Shown: positions 6,336-9,432 of the stretch, piece after piece
Numbering within the stretch: position 1 is the first letter of the stretch
Layout: each line of letters starts with the position of its first letter
Source of the DNA: Candidatus Glassbacteria bacterium RIFCSPLOWO2_12_FULL_58_11
Lineage (GTDB): Bacteria > Gemmatimonadota > Glassbacteria > GWA2-58-10
Direction: 5' to 3'
DNA length: 9,432 nt
Assembly (NCBI GenBank): GCA_001780825.1
Contig: MFIX01000011.1
Coordinates: forward strand, 1 to 9,432
Translations under genes and position numbers: made by a program
The notes under the pieces: generated by a model
Seen by the model: the letters and a program-made list of their open reading frames with translations, nothing else
Database searches by the model: none
What the model was told of the DNA's origin: nothing

Positions 6336-7925
6336 TCAGTTACTCTCGCCTGTTTGCTCAGTTTTTCTTAGATGCTTAAAAAATTTCTCACGGTACGCAG
6401 CGAGCCTGTCCCGTGTATCCGCCTTGAACGGCTCGATCTCCCGGCAGGACAAGCCCAGGCTCTTTATATCGACAGCATATGGATGGACACCCAGGCAGGC
6501 CGCCTTGCCCACTATCGCCGCGCCGAGAGTCGTGGTTTCGCTGAGCGGATGGCCCAGCCTGTCGAACAGAGCGTAAACGTTTCTGCCGGTCAAGGTGGCG
6601 ACCAGCCTACCGAAACAGGGGTCTTTCGAGCCGCCGGCGGTGAGCACCACCGGCAGGCTGCGGTCCGGCGAAATTGTCTCGAGCTGGACCGCGGCGGTCT
6701 GGGCGATACAGAGGTTGGCCAGGATCATTGCTCCGGCGCTGTCCCTGAAAAATGAATCCTCGTTGATAATTTTGCCTTTGAGTCCGGGAAAAGGCCCGGT
6801 ACCGTGGTTCTCCGGGTTGATATTCGGCAGCACGAAACAATCCGCGGTGCCGAGGATTTTATCCAGCCGGTCCTCGCTGAACTCCCATGCGGAAGAAATT
6901 CCATGCTGTTCGAGAAGGCCGGCCAGGTAGCTGAAATCCCTGCCGCCTCCGTACATCGAGGTTACAACCGGCTCGCCGTCCAGAGTGCCCTGCACCAGCA
7001 CGGCTTTCTTGTAGCCATCCTCGGGCAATTTCACGGCGCCACTGACCTGCGCGGCCATGGTCCAGCTTCCCGCCTCCAGGTGGACCACCGGCCTGCCTGA
7101 GTGCTCCGGGAATATCCGGTAAAATGAGGAAACAATCGGCAGGTGGGAGAGGCAGGTATCATGCCCTCCGGGCACCACTAGAACATTTGAGCCAAGTCCC
7201 AGAGAAGCCGCCTGCCGTTCCGGCACCGTCCCCAGCGGATGGTAAGCCGGCACAGGACGAGAGGGCACAAGGCGGCCGAAAGCGGCGATCTTCCGGCTGA
7301 CCGGGCTGGGCGTTCCCGGCGCGGCGTTTATATCGCGTGCCCCGGTATGGCACATCCAGTAACTGTTCTCATTGCCGGCCTTTCGCGCCGCCTCGCGGTA
7401 ATCCGGCCCCAGAAAATGACCGGCGATAAGCACGTTGTAAGTACCGAAATATTCCGCGCGCTCGAGCAGAGCGGGCCGCTCCATTTCCTCGAACAGGAAC
7501 CTTTTCAGCAGGGTCAGGCTGCCCGGAAAGTCCCGGATCGAGCCGGTCCGGCGAAAAAATTCCCCGGCGCTTCCGGCCAGCTCGCGAAAGCGCTCAGCGG
7601 TCCGCGCCGGATAGCCCTGACTGTAAGAGAGGGTCAGTCCGCGGCCGGGGACCTCGGCCAGGGTATTGTCTTTGCCGATCAGGCCGCCGGAGGCCCCGCG
7701 GGCCGCCGGCGCGATTACCCGCGCCTGCCTGAGCTCTCCGGGCAGTTCACGGATGGCACTCTCATACCAGGCGAACTGTTCGCCGGTGGCATTGTACTTC
7801 AGGCCGTCCGCCTCGGCGACCGGAGTAGGGGCGACCCTGGAAAACCGGGTGGTGAGAGTCTCATAATCCAGCACTTCGAGCTTGATACTCGATGCGCCAT
7901 CCACCGGCACGATAATTGTTTCCAT
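6336..7925 (-). CDS. FGGY-family carbohydrate kinase, probable L-rhamnulokinase
   Basis: A 529-residue cytoplasmic kinase expected to phosphorylate L-rhamnulose to L-rhamnulose 1-phosphate with ATP; the substrate is inferred from its place between rhamnosidase and isomerase genes. Domain I starts with VPVDGASSIKLEVLD (6-20), the phosphate-binding loop. Asp256 in PGGHDTC matches the catalytic aspartate, and the H-D-T context resembles rhamnulokinases. VHLEAGSWTM (281-290) matches the second ATP-phosphate motif (usual core S-G-T-W). VVLTAGGSKDPCFGRLVATLTGRNV (426-450) is the adenosine-binding region. Odd features are a shifted first loop (D-G-A-S-S instead of D-x-G-T-S-S), Ala-Gly-Ser-Trp in place of the usual Ser-Gly-Thr-Trp, and a length somewhat above the usual 480-500 residues. 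The ATG is fixed by an in-frame TGA one codon upstream; the ribosome site is weak. It follows the rhamnosidase gene by 34 nt. A kinase for another ketose is the main alternative. Confidence 0.85.
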   Translation of the reverse strand: METIIVPVDGASSIKLEVLDYETLTTRFSRVAPTPVAEADGLKYNATGEQFAWYESAIRELPGELRQARVIAPAARGASGGLIGKDNTLAEVPGRGLTLSYSQGYPARTAERFRELAGSAGEFFRRTGSIRDFPGSLTLLKRFLFEEMERPALLERAEYFGTYNVLIAGHFLGPDYREAARKAGNENSYWMCHTGARDINAAPGTPSPVSRKIAAFGRLVPSRPVPAYHPLGTVPERQAASLGLGSNVLVVPGGHDTCLSHLPIVSSFYRIFPEHSGRPVVHLEAGSWTMAAQVSGAVKLPEDGYKKAVLVQGTLDGEPVVTSMYGGGRDFSYLAGLLEQHGISSAWEFSEDRLDKILGTADCFVLPNINPENHGTGPFPGLKGKIINEDSFFRDSAGAMILANLCIAQTAAVQLETISPDRSLPVVLTAGGSKDPCFGRLVATLTGRNVYALFDRLGHPLSETTTLGAAIVGKAACLGVHPYAVDIKSLGLSCREIEPFKADTRDRLAAYREKFFKHLRKTEQTGESN

Positions 7926-7959
7926 GGCTCAGTCCCGCCGCCGGATCGCCAAGGGCCGC

Positions 7960-9432
7960 TCAGCCGGCCAGCTTGCTCTTGAAATGATAGTCCCCCGAGC
8001 CGACCGAAAATACCGCGCAGCCGGCCTCCCGCTCCAGCACACCGATTCCCTCCACCTGGCTGGCCTCGAGGCTGCCCTCGGTTACCGGAGAGTTCTCAGC
8101 TGAGGGCACGAAAACCCTGGCCCGGGTGTTGGCCGGGATGGTGATTTCCAGGTCGAAATCACTGCCGCTCACGGTCCAGGCGCTTTTGATCAGACCGCGG
8201 ATCGACATATATTCCGCGCGCGCAAAATCGAGACCGCCTCCCGGATAGGGATGGATAATGATGCTCCCGAATCCGGGTTCTTCCGGATCGAGGTCGATAC
8301 CGGCCACATAACGGTAGAGCCATTCGCCGACCGAGCCCAGGGAATAGTGGTTGAAAGAGTTCATGCCGGGGTCCTGGAAGCCTTTCTCGGCTGTCCAGCC
8401 ATCCCAGCGCTCCCAGATCGTGGTAGCGCCGTTTTTGATCGGGTAGAGCCAGGAGGGGAAAGTGTCGGTATTGAGCAGACGGTAGGCAATATCAGCGTGG
8501 CCCAGGCGGGTCAGCACCGGGTTCAGGTGACGGACCCCGAGGAACCCGGTGGTCAGGTGCCAGCCGTGCTCGATGATATTGGCTACCAGCAGCTCAGTGG
8601 CCGGCTGGATGAGATTTTCCGGCAGCAGATCCATATAAAGGGCCAGCAGGTAACCGGTCTGGGTATCGCCCAGGACATGGCCATCCGCGGAGACATAAGC
8701 TTTCCGGAAAGCCTCCCGGATGCCCTGGAACTGCTCCATGTACTTGCGCGCATCCTCGGGACGGCCGATTGCGGCGGCCATTTTGGACATCAGCCTGGCA
8801 TCATAGGCCCAGTAGGCGGTGGCGAGAATCTCTTTCGGCGTATCCGCAGCGATCGAGAGCCAGTCGCCGTAATCGCTGCCCCGCTCGTTCAGGCGCAACA
8901 TGTTCGGGTTGGCCTGCAGGACCCAATCCATCCAGCGCGACATCGACTGGTAGTGCTTCTCGATTATCCGGGTGTCCCCATAGACCAGATAGACTGTCCA
9001 GGGGATGATTATCCCGGCATCGGCCCAGCCCGCGGCTCCGTAGTGCTCGGTCATGGCCGGAAAGCGGGGAGAAATCTCGGAATAGGCGCCCTCGCTGGAC
9101 TGCCCATCCTCGACATCGTACATCCATTTGTTGAAGAATGCGGCGACATCCGCGCAGCAGGTGGCGGTCCGGATGAAAACCTGCGCATCGCCCATCCAAC
9201 CCAGGCGCTCATCGCGCTGCGGACAGTCGGTCGGGATGCTGATAAAATTGCCGCGCTGGCTCCAGGTGATATTGCTCCAGAGCTGGTTGACCTGGGGGTT
9301 CGAGCACTGGAAAAAGCCGGCCGGCGGAGTGTCCGAGTGCACGGCGCACCCGATGACTGTCTCCTTGCTCGGAGTACCGGGAAATCCGGTCAGCTCGATA
9401 TACTGGAACCCGTGGAAGGTGAACCGCGGCTG
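7960..9432 (-). CDS. GH78 alpha-L-rhamnosidase, C-terminal part (5' end cut by window edge)
   Basis: The frame is open to the right edge, giving 490 residues, about half of a typical 900-residue GH78 enzyme. These enzymes hydrolyse terminal alpha-L-rhamnosides from plant or microbial glycans by inversion. Numbering from the edge, RFTFHGFQYIELTG (3-16) is the conserved end of the beta-sandwich before the catalytic domain. The (alpha/alpha)6 barrel follows with IPTDCPQRDERLGWMGDAQ (66-84). Glu75 in D-E-R is the expected general acid, and Glu341 in TTIWERWDGW the expected general base. The 266-residue spacing fits characterised GH78 enzymes. The C-terminal beta-sandwich (about 385-490) starts near IIIHPYPGGG. 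A GTG at 9342 is in frame but is internal, because conserved GH78 sequence continues upstream of it. Any signal peptide is out of view, so secretion cannot be judged. It is the first visible gene of the rhamnose cluster; its promoter is outside the window. Confidence 0.93.
   Translation of the reverse strand, partial: QPRFTFHGFQYIELTGFPGTPSKETVIGCAVHSDTPPAGFFQCSNPQVNQLWSNITWSQRGNFISIPTDCPQRDERLGWMGDAQVFIRTATCCADVAAFFNKWMYDVEDGQSSEGAYSEISPRFPAMTEHYGAAGWADAGIIIPWTVYLVYGDTRIIEKHYQSMSRWMDWVLQANPNMLRLNERGSDYGDWLSIAADTPKEILATAYWAYDARLMSKMAAAIGRPEDARKYMEQFQGIREAFRKAYVSADGHVLGDTQTGYLLALYMDLLPENLIQPATELLVANIIEHGWHLTTGFLGVRHLNPVLTRLGHADIAYRLLNTDTFPSWLYPIKNGATTIWERWDGWTAEKGFQDPGMNSFNHYSLGSVGEWLYRYVAGIDLDPEEPGFGSIIIHPYPGGGLDFARAEYMSIRGLIKSAWTVSGSDFDLEITIPANTRARVFVPSAENSPVTEGSLEASQVEGIGVLEREAGCAVFSVGSGDYHFKSKLAG

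Noticed and set aside
7239..7982. Open frame of 247 codons on the plus strand, antisense to the kinase
   Set aside because: It has Arg/Gly/Ala-rich shadow composition, while the minus-strand frame contains clear FGGY kinase motifs.
9340..9342. GTG as the start of the rhamnosidase
   Set aside because: The frame continues upstream to the window edge and encodes RFTFHGFQYIELTG, a conserved internal GH78 segment, so the gene is truncated by the window and does not start here.
1..9432. CRISPR arrays, tRNA or rRNA genes, insertion sequences or phage attachment sites
   Set aside because: Reading both strands I saw no regularly spaced repeats, no tRNA-like cloverleaf, no transposase motif and no terminal inverted repeats. 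Nearly all the sequence is taken up by ordinary metabolic and transport genes.

Overview
The window comes from a Gram-negative bacterium: it encodes a TonB-dependent outer-membrane receptor and a TonB energy transducer. Most of it is GC-rich (a 60-base sample inside the isomerase gene counts to about 62% GC). The lineage cannot be named from sequence alone. Seven protein genes are visible, two of them cut by the window edges. All except the leftmost are on the minus strand, so the biological reading order runs from high to low coordinates.

Right part (9432 to 5063, minus): a compact L-rhamnose utilisation cluster. A GH78 alpha-L-rhamnosidase (N-terminus outside the window) is followed after 34 nt by an FGGY-family sugar kinase. 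After another 16 nt comes a Pseudomonas-type L-rhamnose isomerase with all expected metal ligands. Together they would release L-rhamnose from glycans, isomerise it to L-rhamnulose and phosphorylate it. The aldolase for the next step and a rhamnose transporter are not in the window.

Middle (5062 to 1875, minus): a vitamin B12 uptake operon. A strong sigma70-type promoter (TTGACT, 17 nt, TATATA) lies just past the isomerase stop codon. The roughly 410-nt leader carries paired small hairpins, a larger stem-loop and a cobalamin riboswitch with a recognisable B12 box. The leader ends in AGGAGG followed by a TTG start for a BtuB-like receptor. A TonB-family protein with four cysteines in its C-terminal region follows 46 nt downstream. 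The riboswitch most likely acts on translation, because a GCCTC segment just past the aptamer can pair with the Shine-Dalgarno sequence.

Left part: a Gfo/Idh/MocA-type oxidoreductase (1721 to 450, minus) with its own promoter candidate. It faces, end to end, the 3' part of a small AT-richer plus-strand gene (1 to 425, about 42% GC) that resembles the CsgG/LpoB-like lipoprotein fold. The composition change suggests a different origin for that gene.

The most notable points are the riboswitch-controlled receptor/TonB pair next to rhamnose catabolism, the multi-hairpin leader, the non-canonical phosphate loop of the kinase, and the compositional break at the left end.
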